Assembly: GCA_964491265.1 (NCBI GenBank)
Contig: CAZBFP010000017.1
Span: 1-64,000 of the forward strand
Reading direction: 5' to 3'
DNA: 64,000 nt
Origin: JBBAGC01 sp964491265
GTDB taxonomy: Bacteria > Spirochaetota > UBA4802 > UBA5550
Part shown: positions 51,959-60,081 of the stretch, piece by piece
How positions within the stretch are numbered: the first letter of the stretch is position 1
Layout of the letters: each line of letters opens with the position of its first letter
Notes under the pieces: generated by a model
The model's database searches: none
What the model was told of the DNA's origin: nothing
What the model saw: the letters and a program-made list of their open reading frames with translations, nothing else
Translations under genes and position numbers: made by a program

Positions 51959-52031
51959 CCTGCACCCGGATAGTACAGGAAATTTTCTGTTATTACATTG
52001 ACAAAACTGGTTTTAAGATTAAATATGAAAT

Positions 52032-52208
52032 ATGAGAGAAGAGAAAAATATAGAAATTTACAGGGATATTATTGTTGATTTTTTTAATAGTCGACTTAAC
52101 CTGATTGTAATATATGTGTATGGATCAATACTGGGTTGTGCATTTAATGAAGAGCGTGAAATTGTTATAAGGGCAAAGTATGGCGAGGGTGCATGGATGT
52201 TATTATAA
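52032..52208 (+). pseudogene. Possible remnant of a small nucleotidyltransferase
   Basis: 58 codons (MREEKNIEIYRDIIVDFFNS...). LIVIYVYGSILG resembles the GS motif strand of MNT-type minimal nucleotidyltransferases, but the SDxD metal motif is missing and the frame ends soon after. Probably decayed; low confidence. Confidence 0.25.
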
Positions 52209-52227
52209 GCAAAATTGAATCTATCTT

Positions 52228-54393
52228 TCATTTTTTTATTTCGCTTGTTAATATCTGCTTAAGCATTTTTAAATCAACAGGTTTTGTAATATACCCTGTA
52301 AAACCTTCTCTCAGACATTTTTCTTTTATCTCATTTATACTATAGGCGCTCATGGCATAAACAGGCATATGGGAGTATTTTTCACCCGCTTCACCTGCAC
52401 GGATTTTTTTCATTGCATCCTCACCATTGAGAACCGGCATTTCCAGATCCATGAGCAGAATGGTATAGTCCTCCGACTTGAGCTGATTAATTGCATCAAG
52501 TCCATTCTCCACAATTGTATAGGTGAGTCCCAGTTTTTTCATGTATGCTGTTACAAGTTTCTGGTTCATAATATTGTCTTCTGCAATCAGAACTCTATGT
52601 GTCACGGTGTCGGAGTCTATGGTGTATTCATCTTCAGATAAAGGGGGAGACCCTGGAACAAGGGGGAGTATGAAGCTGAATGTTGTACCTTCGCCAACTT
52701 TGCTTTCAACCTTAATATCTCCCTCCATCATTTTGACAAGCTGCTTGGAAATTGAAAGTCCAAGTCCTGTTCCTCCATATTTTCTGAATACACTGTTGTC
52801 GGCCTGGGTAAAGCTTTCAAATATCTCCTCAAGCTTGTTTTCCGGGATACCAATCCCTGTATCTTTTACTACAAATTCAATATATTTCTGTTTTGGGTCT
52901 CCATACCGGTATTCTGAACCGATGGAGACTGCCGCAATTATTTCTATAGATCCATGGGGTGTAAATTTTATTGAATTTCCTATAAGGTTAAGGAGTATCT
53001 GCCGCAATCTTTCAGGAGCTGTCTTGACATACCTGGGGACTTCATTGTCTATTGAAAGAGTGTATTTAAGCTTTTTACTCAAAGCTATAAGCTCCATGGT
53101 TTTAAATATTTTGTTCAGTTCTTCATGAAGATCGGTATCGATAGACTCAATCTCAACTTTTCCTGCTTCCAGCTTTGCCATATTAAGAATATCGTTGATG
53201 AGGGTAAGGAGGTAATCTGCTGAGTCTTTAACAACATTAAGGTATTCATTTCTTTCTTTTACGTCATCAGACATGAGTGCAAGGTTTGTCATCCCTATAA
53301 TTGAGTTCATGGGTGTTCTTATTTCATGGCTCATTGTTGCAAGGAATTTTGATTTTGCAGCGGCTGCCTGCTCCGCTTTTTCCTTTTCCAGTTTAAGGTT
53401 TTTTTCATATTCAAGTCTTTGAGTATAATCCTGCAGCATAACCAGTGCGATGAGTGAACTGTGGAGTCTGAAATTTTCAATTGTAACAAAGCAGTGCTTA
53501 ACTGTTCCGTTTTTTGTTTTAAGAGTTATTTCCCTGTTTTTAATGTATCCCTTTTTTGAGGTGTCAGCAATTATATTAATCACATCATCGGGATTGCTGT
53601 AGAGGTCAAGGTCATAGGGGTTTTTGCCTATTATTTCATCTCTGTGGTATTGCAGCAGTTTCAGCATGGCATTATTAACATCTATGAATTCTGCATTGCT
53701 GATTCTCAGAAGTGCCATTGGAGCAACACCTGAGTAAAAGGATTTGGAAAATTTTTCCTCTGACTGGCTAAGTCTTTCTATTACCTGGTCATTTTCTATT
53801 TTTAAACTGAAAGATTTTTCCAGTGTTCTTTTAAGTCTATAGGTTGTTAAAAGAATTATAGCAAAAAAGAATAATATCACGAATCCTGACATTTTATAAA
53901 TACTGTCATCATGCATAAGGAAAAAGATGGAAAATGGCGGAAGCACCAGAGAGTTATAAATAGAAAATGCTGTAATACTTGTTGAAAGAGTACTTACAGA
54001 ACCTGCTGATATTGCACCCAGGAGAAGAACAATGAACACCAGGTAGGTTACCGATTCAATCTGAGAAACAAACAATACAGAAATTCCGAAACCGGAACCG
54101 GAAAGGGCAGTGAAAAGATAAAAAATATTACGCCAGAATCTGTCTCTTGCCGCTTTATCCGTGCTTTTTGTAAATGAGACAGTTGTAATTATCCTGATTA
54201 TTGAGATGGATAAAACTGCTGTAAGCCATACTGTAAGCCAGAAAATACAGGCTTCATTCCCTTTAAGCTCATAATAGGAAAAGGCATATATTATCAGGGA
54301 GGCTAATATAATAGTTATTATACTCTCGTAGGAGTTGGTGTAAAGAAGTCCGGTTTTTAAGGAACTAAGTTCCTGTTCTCTGCTTCTCCGCAT
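52228..54393 (-). CDS. Hybrid sensor histidine kinase with membrane sensor and PAS
   Basis: 721 residues. About six membrane helices (25-185), PAS domain (about 210-335), HisKA with KSKFLATMSHEIRTPMNSIIGM (phospho-His in SHE), HATPase with NLIGNSIKFTP, DTGIGIPENKL, and GTGLGLSISKQL, then a receiver (about 600-721; VLIAEDNIMNQ, Asp in ILLMDLEMPVLNG, TKPVD). Lacks an output domain, so it must pass phosphate on through an Hpt or other partner. Third gene of the minus-strand operon; its start lies 37 bases inside the metallo-beta-lactamase-fold gene. Confidence 0.92.
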   Translation of the reverse strand: MRRSREQELSSLKTGLLYTNSYESIITIILASLIIYAFSYYELKGNEACIFWLTVWLTAVLSISIIRIITTVSFTKSTDKAARDRFWRNIFYLFTALSGSGFGISVLFVSQIESVTYLVFIVLLLGAISAGSVSTLSTSITAFSIYNSLVLPPFSIFFLMHDDSIYKMSGFVILFFFAIILLTTYRLKRTLEKSFSLKIENDQVIERLSQSEEKFSKSFYSGVAPMALLRISNAEFIDVNNAMLKLLQYHRDEIIGKNPYDLDLYSNPDDVINIIADTSKKGYIKNREITLKTKNGTVKHCFVTIENFRLHSSLIALVMLQDYTQRLEYEKNLKLEKEKAEQAAAAKSKFLATMSHEIRTPMNSIIGMTNLALMSDDVKERNEYLNVVKDSADYLLTLINDILNMAKLEAGKVEIESIDTDLHEELNKIFKTMELIALSKKLKYTLSIDNEVPRYVKTAPERLRQILLNLIGNSIKFTPHGSIEIIAAVSIGSEYRYGDPKQKYIEFVVKDTGIGIPENKLEEIFESFTQADNSVFRKYGGTGLGLSISKQLVKMMEGDIKVESKVGEGTTFSFILPLVPGSPPLSEDEYTIDSDTVTHRVLIAEDNIMNQKLVTAYMKKLGLTYTIVENGLDAINQLKSEDYTILLMDLEMPVLNGEDAMKKIRAGEAGEKYSHMPVYAMSAYSINEIKEKCLREGFTGYITKPVDLKMLKQILTSEIKK

Positions 54394-55520
54394 TTAAGTG
54401 TATTCTCCATTGTATCACTATTCATTAATTCTTTTTTTATTTCTGCTATTAATTTATAAACAAAAACATCGAGAAAAACAAGTGTAGATACAGGAAAACT
54501 GATGCGCTTAAGCTTTTTAATTACCGGGTCTTCTAAATTCCCTGCCATATCAAATATTTCACTAAAGGATAAATTAATCCCGCATTTTTGAAGTTCAGAC
54601 CTGATAATACTGTATACATGTTCATGTTTTTCTTTTATGTCTTTTATATATTTTACTGCATTATCATTACCATCAATAGGGTGATAATGCCCTGAAGCAA
54701 GTGTTTCAATTTTTTCATTTATTACCAGTTCCATAATAAAGTCAATTGAACTGAATGTCTCTTCTATGTTACCGAATTGAATATCATTTGGATTGAGAAA
54801 ATTCAGAGCATCGCCGCAGAAGAGAGTTTTATCATCTGCCTTATAATAAATTATATGACAATCTGTATGCCCGGGTGTTTCAAATGCATATAAATTTTTA
54901 TCAATTATCCATCCGGAGAGGGCCGTTTCATTGAGCTTTATTATTTTTTTTTCTGCCGGATCGAGATATTTTATTTTTCTTCGGGCAGATGGCATAAAAC
55001 CTGTATTTTTGAACGAAATAATATAAGCGATAATGAAAAGGAGAGGCGGCATGATAAAACGTGAAGCAAAACTGCTTCCAGAAAGAAACCTGGCAGATTT
55101 TTTTGTGAAAAAACCGAGGCGTGTAAGAAATCCCTCTTTATCAAGATCTCTGTACATCTTTAAAATCTGGCCCGTGCTGTTTGTCCGCAGGTAGGGTATT
55201 TTTGATGCTGCATTTTTATGATAAATAATCCCGGTTCCTCTTTTTGCAATGAACCAGTTGTTTGCTATATGATCATTATGATAGTGAGTGCATAAAATAG
55301 TATAATTCTTTTTATTGCCAAGAAATTTTTTCAGCTCCCTTTTTCTTTTGCCGCCGCAGGAGGTGTCTATAATATAACAGTTTCCATCAGTTTCAAATAT
55401 ATATGTATTTGAAACATGGCTGGCTCGCTCCTTTTTTTCTGTGGAGGTAAACATGACAAATCCCCGGTGCTTAAGGGGGTTTGCTAAGCTGATTTTAATT
55501 TTTTTATCACTCGAATTCAT
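54357..55520 (-). CDS. Metallo-beta-lactamase-fold hydrolase
   Basis: 387 residues. The zinc motif HxHxDH is THYHNDHIANN; the downstream ligands are the His of ETPGHTDCHI, Asp of FCGDALNF and the His of SGHYHPI. The long middle insertion (about 110-190), partly hydrophobic (FIMPPLLFIIAYIISF), is unusual and may associate with the membrane. Substrate unknown. It is flanked by two sensor kinases and overlaps the downstream one by 37 bases, so it is likely part of the signalling pathway or its target. Confidence 0.8.
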   Translation of the reverse strand: MNSSDKKIKISLANPLKHRGFVMFTSTEKKERASHVSNTYIFETDGNCYIIDTSCGGKRKRELKKFLGNKKNYTILCTHYHNDHIANNWFIAKRGTGIIYHKNAASKIPYLRTNSTGQILKMYRDLDKEGFLTRLGFFTKKSARFLSGSSFASRFIMPPLLFIIAYIISFKNTGFMPSARRKIKYLDPAEKKIIKLNETALSGWIIDKNLYAFETPGHTDCHIIYYKADDKTLFCGDALNFLNPNDIQFGNIEETFSSIDFIMELVINEKIETLASGHYHPIDGNDNAVKYIKDIKEKHEHVYSIIRSELQKCGINLSFSEIFDMAGNLEDPVIKKLKRISFPVSTLVFLDVFVYKLIAEIKKELMNSDTMENTLKCGEAENRNLVP

Positions 55521-55530
55521 TTTGTTTTTG

Positions 55531-56844
55531 TTACTCTTCCGGTTTCTCTTCCGGTTTCTCTTCCTGCCTGCGGGGGATAGTAAATTTAAAGAGCGCCCAT
55601 TCCCCCTCTTTTGAATCAGCAGTAATATCGCCGTTGTGAATATTGATTATTTTCCAGCTTGTGTAGAGACCCACGCCTGTACCTTTTCTCTTCATCAATT
55701 CTCCGGTTTCTATTCTGGAAAATTTACGGAAAAGCTTCGATTTAGCTTCAAGCGGGAATCCGGGTCCTGTGTTTTTTACAGAAAATATAAGGTCTTTATC
55801 TGTAAGGGTGGTTTCCAGCTCAACGATTCCATCTTCATTGCTGTACTTAACCGCATTGCTTAAAAGATTGTTTACCACTACTTTTACAAGTGTTGCATCA
55901 CAACTCAGGGATGCGCCCCCCTCCGGGAAGTTCCGTTTAAGCTTAATATTTTTTTCAAAAATCTGAGGTAATATTATTTCAATGCATTGTTCGAGAATAT
56001 CTTTACAGAAATCGATATCTGACAGATTCAGGTCGATCTGGTTGCTCTCAAATCTTGAAAGGGTCAGGTATTCCCCGGTCATCTCCCGAAGGTATTTTGC
56101 TTTGCTTACCATGCGTAAAACATAGTCTCTGTGCTTTTCATCCATTTTTCCGAAATATCCGCCGGAGAGGGTACTCCCCAGTGATATTATTGAATCAAGG
56201 GGGCTTTTAAGTTCGTGGCTTACAAAGCTGAGCATCTCCATGTAGGAGTTTATCGCTTCAGAAAGCTTTTCTATTCTGAATGTTTTTTCAACTGCCTGGC
56301 CGAAGCGCTCCAGTAATTTCATCAGGAGAAGGGGGTGTTCCCTTGTATAGACACATTTCTCTCTGGAGCTTATAAAGAGGAGCCCCACGGGCCTCCCTTC
56401 AACGGAGAGGGGGCAGGTTATGCTGGAGTTTATTCCCTCTTTTAACAGAAGCGCGGTTGAATCGCTTGTGGCATGATTTTGCAGGTATTCTTCAAGATCA
56501 TTGATTATTCTGGGTGTGACTTCAGAAAAAACTTTTTCAAGAGAACTCCCTTTTATATCCGCTCCGTAACCTTTTGTAAGGAAGAGTTTATCGTAATTTG
56601 CCTTAACATGATAGATGCTCAAACGTCTGCCGTTCTCTTCAAAGAATGAGACTGCAATTCTATCTGCAGGAATAATATCCTGAATATTATCAAAGATAAA
56701 ATTTACAACATCCTCCATGCTTTCCAGGGAAGCTACTTTAAGATTAATATGATCAATAATTTCGGCAATTCTATTGTCTGTACTGGTTCTATCTTCTGTG
56801 TGTTTATCGATGAATTCTATGGGGCGGGATGTTTTACGATCCAT
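55531..56844 (-). CDS. GAF-domain sensor histidine kinase
   Basis: 437 residues, cytosolic (no membrane helix). GAF domain (about 35-185), HisKA with LSFVSHELKSPLDSIISLGS (phospho-His in SHE), HATPase with NNLLSNAVKYS, KNTGPGF, GTGVGLYTSWKI. The protein ends in a direct repeat EEKPEEKPEE, coded by a 12-base tandem repeat (about 55535-55565), probably recent slippage. First gene of the operon, 10 bases before the metallo-beta-lactamase-fold gene; divergent from the Cache kinase at 56984. Confidence 0.9.
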   Translation of the reverse strand: MDRKTSRPIEFIDKHTEDRTSTDNRIAEIIDHINLKVASLESMEDVVNFIFDNIQDIIPADRIAVSFFEENGRRLSIYHVKANYDKLFLTKGYGADIKGSSLEKVFSEVTPRIINDLEEYLQNHATSDSTALLLKEGINSSITCPLSVEGRPVGLLFISSREKCVYTREHPLLLMKLLERFGQAVEKTFRIEKLSEAINSYMEMLSFVSHELKSPLDSIISLGSTLSGGYFGKMDEKHRDYVLRMVSKAKYLREMTGEYLTLSRFESNQIDLNLSDIDFCKDILEQCIEIILPQIFEKNIKLKRNFPEGGASLSCDATLVKVVVNNLLSNAVKYSNEDGIVELETTLTDKDLIFSVKNTGPGFPLEAKSKLFRKFSRIETGELMKRKGTGVGLYTSWKIINIHNGDITADSKEGEWALFKFTIPRRQEEKPEEKPEE

Positions 56845-56983
56845 TCGTTTACCTTGACTTTTATTTATTGACTAAGATCTGCTTATAATATAGCAAGTAT
56901 TATTGCAAATGTATATTAAATTTTAAAGCTTTAGCTAATAAGTCAAGAAGTTTGTTTAATTGTAAACTGACTTAAGGTGAAAA

Positions 56984-58909
56984 TTGAATAATATGAAAAT
57001 AAGATTTAAGTCAAGCATCAGAAATAAACTCTATTTCGGTTTTCTCTTTGTTGTAATATTTACAGGTGCAGCTTCTCTGGTAGCCGGGTATAGAATTATT
57101 AATAGAGAGATTATTAATCAGGCATACGAAACTGTGCGGAGCGATTTGCGGACTGCTCAGTATATATACAATAAGCGTCTATACCAGCTTGAAATGACCC
57201 TTAATTATATTTCCACCCTGGACTATGTGCAGAGATCCATTACAGAGAGAAACCGGACTTTTATTATGGGGAAATTTTCCAAGCTGAAGAGCTGGATAGG
57301 TGCTGATATAATTATTATTACTGATAATAAAGGTAATGTTATTAAAAGAGTAAATAACCGTAATATTATCCGTGATAATGTTATGGAGATCAGTGCTATA
57401 AGAAAAACTATTGAAACAGGTAAGCTTTCAACCGGTGCCGGAATTCTGAGTCCGGAAATATTAAAAAGGGAAGGGAGTGATATAGCCCGGGGCGCTGTTA
57501 TTAAGATTGTGCCGACCTCAATGGGGCGGGTGATTAATCAGAAATATGAGGAGAGGGCACTGGTTCTGAATACGGCTATACCGGTTTTTTCTAACGGCAC
57601 ACTTGCGGGTGTAATATATGGAGCAAAAATTGTTAATAATCAGTTTGATATAGTTGACAGAATAAAATATCTTCTTTTCCGCACAGGGAAGGACAGTTCC
57701 AGGGAACTGGGTGCAGCCACTTTTTTTCTTGATGATATAAGGGTTTCCACAAACGTTTATAATCAAAAGGGTGAGCGTACTGTGGGTACCCAGGTTTCAA
57801 GCCAGGTCTACACCAAGGTTATTACTGAGGGGGTTACATGGCTCGACAGGGCTTTTGTAGTTAACAAATGGCACCTTGCCGGTTACGCGCCCATTCATGA
57901 TGTTGATGAAAAGATTGTGGGGATGCTCTATGTGGGTATACCCCAGGATCGTTTTGACAGGATAAAGGTGAGCACAACCAGCTTTTTTCTTTTTACAACA
58001 ATCATTACTGCTCTGCTTGCCGGTTTTATAGCTGTTTATCTTGTTAAAAGAATTATTCATCCCATTAACGAAATTGTTGATGCATCAAAGGAGATAGGTG
58101 AAGGGAACTATAACAGAAAGATACAGATATTTCATGATGATGAGATGGGGTATCTGGCCAGAGCCTTTAATAGTATGATTGATGCAATCCAGGAGAGGGA
58201 TTTTATTTTAAGGGAGAATACGCAGAAACAGATTGTTCAATCGGAAAAGCTTGCATCCCTTGGCAGGCTCGCCTCAGGGATTGCTCACGAAATCAATAAT
58301 CCTCTCACCGGTATACTTACCTACAGCAGTATGATGAAAGAGGATCTGAAGGGAAGTCAATATGAAGAGGATCTTGATGTTATTATTGATGAAACAATGA
58401 GGTGCAGAAAAATTGTTCGGGAGGTACTTGACTTTGCCAGAGAGACAAAGCTGGAAAAACAGGTGATTGATCTTAACCATGTAATTTTAAGCGCCATATC
58501 TATACTGGAGAAGCATTTTGCGTTCAGGAATATTAATATTATAAAAAATTTCTCTTTTGAAATTCCGGAAATCTCAGCTGATTTAAGCCAGATTAAGTCA
58601 GTAATAAATAATCTTGCTGTTAATGCTGCAGACGCAATGCCTGAAGGGGGTGACCTGATAATAACTACCGGGTATAATCCTGACGAGGGAATGGTTATTG
58701 TAGAATTCCGGGATATGGGAACGGGTATATCTGAAGAAAATATCGGTAAGATATTTGATCCTTTCTTTACAACAAAGGAGCCGGGGAAAGGGACAGGACT
58801 CGGGCTTGCTGTGATTTACGGAATTGTTGAGGGGCACAGCGGCAGGATTTCTGTTGATAGTGTGCAGGGCGAAGGTACTACTTTTACAATTAAACTACCG
58901 GTGGAGTAA
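56984..58909 (+). CDS. Sensor histidine kinase with Cache sensor
   Basis: 641 residues; TTG start at 56984 with AAGGTGA four bases before; ATG 56993 is an alternative. Two membrane helices (about 14-34 and 325-350) flank a periplasmic double-Cache-type sensor (KLKSWIGADIIIITDNKGNVIKR; WLDRAFVVNKWHLAGYAPIHDVDEKIVGMLYVGIP). Then HAMP (about 352-405), HisKA with LASGIAHEINNPLTGILTYSS, and HATPase (NNLAVNAADAMPEGG, GTGISEENIGKIFDPFFTT, GTGLGLAVIYG). Such sensors bind small ligands such as carboxylates. It heads a four-gene phosphorelay operon. Confidence 0.92.
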   Translation: MNNMKIRFKSSIRNKLYFGFLFVVIFTGAASLVAGYRIINREIINQAYETVRSDLRTAQYIYNKRLYQLEMTLNYISTLDYVQRSITERNRTFIMGKFSKLKSWIGADIIIITDNKGNVIKRVNNRNIIRDNVMEISAIRKTIETGKLSTGAGILSPEILKREGSDIARGAVIKIVPTSMGRVINQKYEERALVLNTAIPVFSNGTLAGVIYGAKIVNNQFDIVDRIKYLLFRTGKDSSRELGAATFFLDDIRVSTNVYNQKGERTVGTQVSSQVYTKVITEGVTWLDRAFVVNKWHLAGYAPIHDVDEKIVGMLYVGIPQDRFDRIKVSTTSFFLFTTIITALLAGFIAVYLVKRIIHPINEIVDASKEIGEGNYNRKIQIFHDDEMGYLARAFNSMIDAIQERDFILRENTQKQIVQSEKLASLGRLASGIAHEINNPLTGILTYSSMMKEDLKGSQYEEDLDVIIDETMRCRKIVREVLDFARETKLEKQVIDLNHVILSAISILEKHFAFRNINIIKNFSFEIPEISADLSQIKSVINNLAVNAADAMPEGGDLIITTGYNPDEGMVIVEFRDMGTGISEENIGKIFDPFFTTKEPGKGTGLGLAVIYGIVEGHSGRISVDSVQGEGTTFTIKLPVE

Positions 58910-58910
58910 C

Positions 58911-59405
58911 ATGGATATATCTATTTCACAGATACTTAAAGAGAATATTGACGCTGAAAACTTCAGGGAAGCCTTGTCCGGGAAAGGGGGCTCCTTTGAA
59001 TTTAATACGGATGCTATGGTTGAATTTGGTGAAACCTACTGTTCCCTTTATCCTGAATCATTGACCCATTCAGATTCTGCCGGGGTTGTGACAGGTTACA
59101 GGCTTGTGAGAATCTGTGTGGTAGAAATACTTATTACTGAAATACCTGCAGATCTTCGTGAGGATTACAGGAAAATGTTTGCAGATGTTCATTCAATTGA
59201 CAATATAATACCTCATATCATAGCAGCAATAGGAATAGAGAAGGCCCTTGAAATCCACAATTCTCTTGATACTGTGATTAAAAATATAAAAGCTGATATC
59301 GATCTTATGCCCCATAGTGTTTCAAAGGAGAGATTTATCGGCGGTATAAGCGTATTTTTCAATATACTTTATCTTATGAAAAAAAAACTGCAGAGTAAAG
59401 AATAG
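58911..59405 (+). CDS. Unknown protein in the phosphorelay operon
   Basis: 164 residues; I take ATG 58911, one base after the kinase stop, with GTGGAG at 58901. No membrane segment. Segments ENFREALSGKGGSFEFNTDAMVEFGETYCSLYPES and the helical C-terminal half (AAIGIEKALEIHNSLDTVIKNIKADI) match nothing I recognise. Its fixed place between kinase and receiver genes suggests a signalling accessory. Confidence 0.65.
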   Translation: MDISISQILKENIDAENFREALSGKGGSFEFNTDAMVEFGETYCSLYPESLTHSDSAGVVTGYRLVRICVVEILITEIPADLREDYRKMFADVHSIDNIIPHIIAAIGIEKALEIHNSLDTVIKNIKADIDLMPHSVSKERFIGGISVFFNILYLMKKKLQSKE

Positions 59406-59406
59406 A

Positions 59407-60081
59407 GTGAAGGATATTAATAGTAGCGGAAATATTTTCCCCCCCGGTCTGAGGCATGATTTTAAAAACATGCTTAATCCTGTAATTAATCTTTCATCTC
59501 TTCTTCTTAAAACAGCAGGTGACAGGTTAAGCCCGGATGAGATTAAGTATCTGGAAATAATATTGAAGAATGGCAGGGAAATGCTCAAAATAATTGACAG
59601 GACTTCAAGCTGCGGTGAAAAGGAATTGCATGAGAAAGGAAGTGATGCTTCCGTGGATAATGATCCTTTTCCTGACCGGAGGGATAAGGGGGATGAGAAA
59701 TATGTTCTGCTTGTAATTGATGATGAACCGGATAATCTCATATCTATCAGAGCGATTATGGAGTATGATTTTAATAATATGTTTAATGTAATTCATGCCT
59801 GCAGCGGTAAGGATGGAATCGATATTCTTTCAAGCGTGAGGCCCAGTATTATCCTCCTTGATATAAATCTCCCTGATATAAGCGGGCTTGTACTAATTAA
59901 GAGTATAAAGAATTATTTTGCAGGCAGGAAAGTTCCTGTAATTGCTTTTACAGCGCTTGATATGCATGATTATAAATCCAGATTATTCTCAGCCGGATTT
60001 GATGATATTATACCGAAACCGTTTGAAATAGAGAGTTTTGTGGAAAAAATAAAGAAATGGTCAGGTGAAAAATGGCTTTGA
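59407..60081 (+). CDS. DHp-like/receiver protein without ATPase domain
   Basis: 224 residues, GTG start at 59407, a base after the previous stop. The N-terminal 75 residues look like a kinase dimerisation/His helix pair (GLRHDFKNMLNPVINLSSLL with H17; LSPDEIKYLEIILKNGREMLKIIDR). Then a linker and a receiver domain (about 97-222: VLLVIDDEPDNLISI, Asp in IILLDINLPDIS, FTALD, PKPFE). No HATPase domain is present, so it may act as a phosphotransfer hub like an Hpt-receiver protein. It overlaps the next gene by 10 bases. Confidence 0.72.
   Translation: MKDINSSGNIFPPGLRHDFKNMLNPVINLSSLLLKTAGDRLSPDEIKYLEIILKNGREMLKIIDRTSSCGEKELHEKGSDASVDNDPFPDRRDKGDEKYVLLVIDDEPDNLISIRAIMEYDFNNMFNVIHACSGKDGIDILSSVRPSIILLDINLPDISGLVLIKSIKNYFAGRKVPVIAFTALDMHDYKSRLFSAGFDDIIPKPFEIESFVEKIKKWSGEKWL

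Noticed and set aside
52523..53128. Plus-strand 201-codon ORF inside the hybrid kinase at 52228
   Set aside because: Antisense shadow of the HisKA/HATPase coding sequence; serine-rich low-complexity translation typical of such shadows.
55535..55565. Tandem 12-base repeat as a phase-variation tract
   Set aside because: The unit is a multiple of three and lies at the very C-terminus of the kinase, so copy changes would only lengthen the tail without frameshift.
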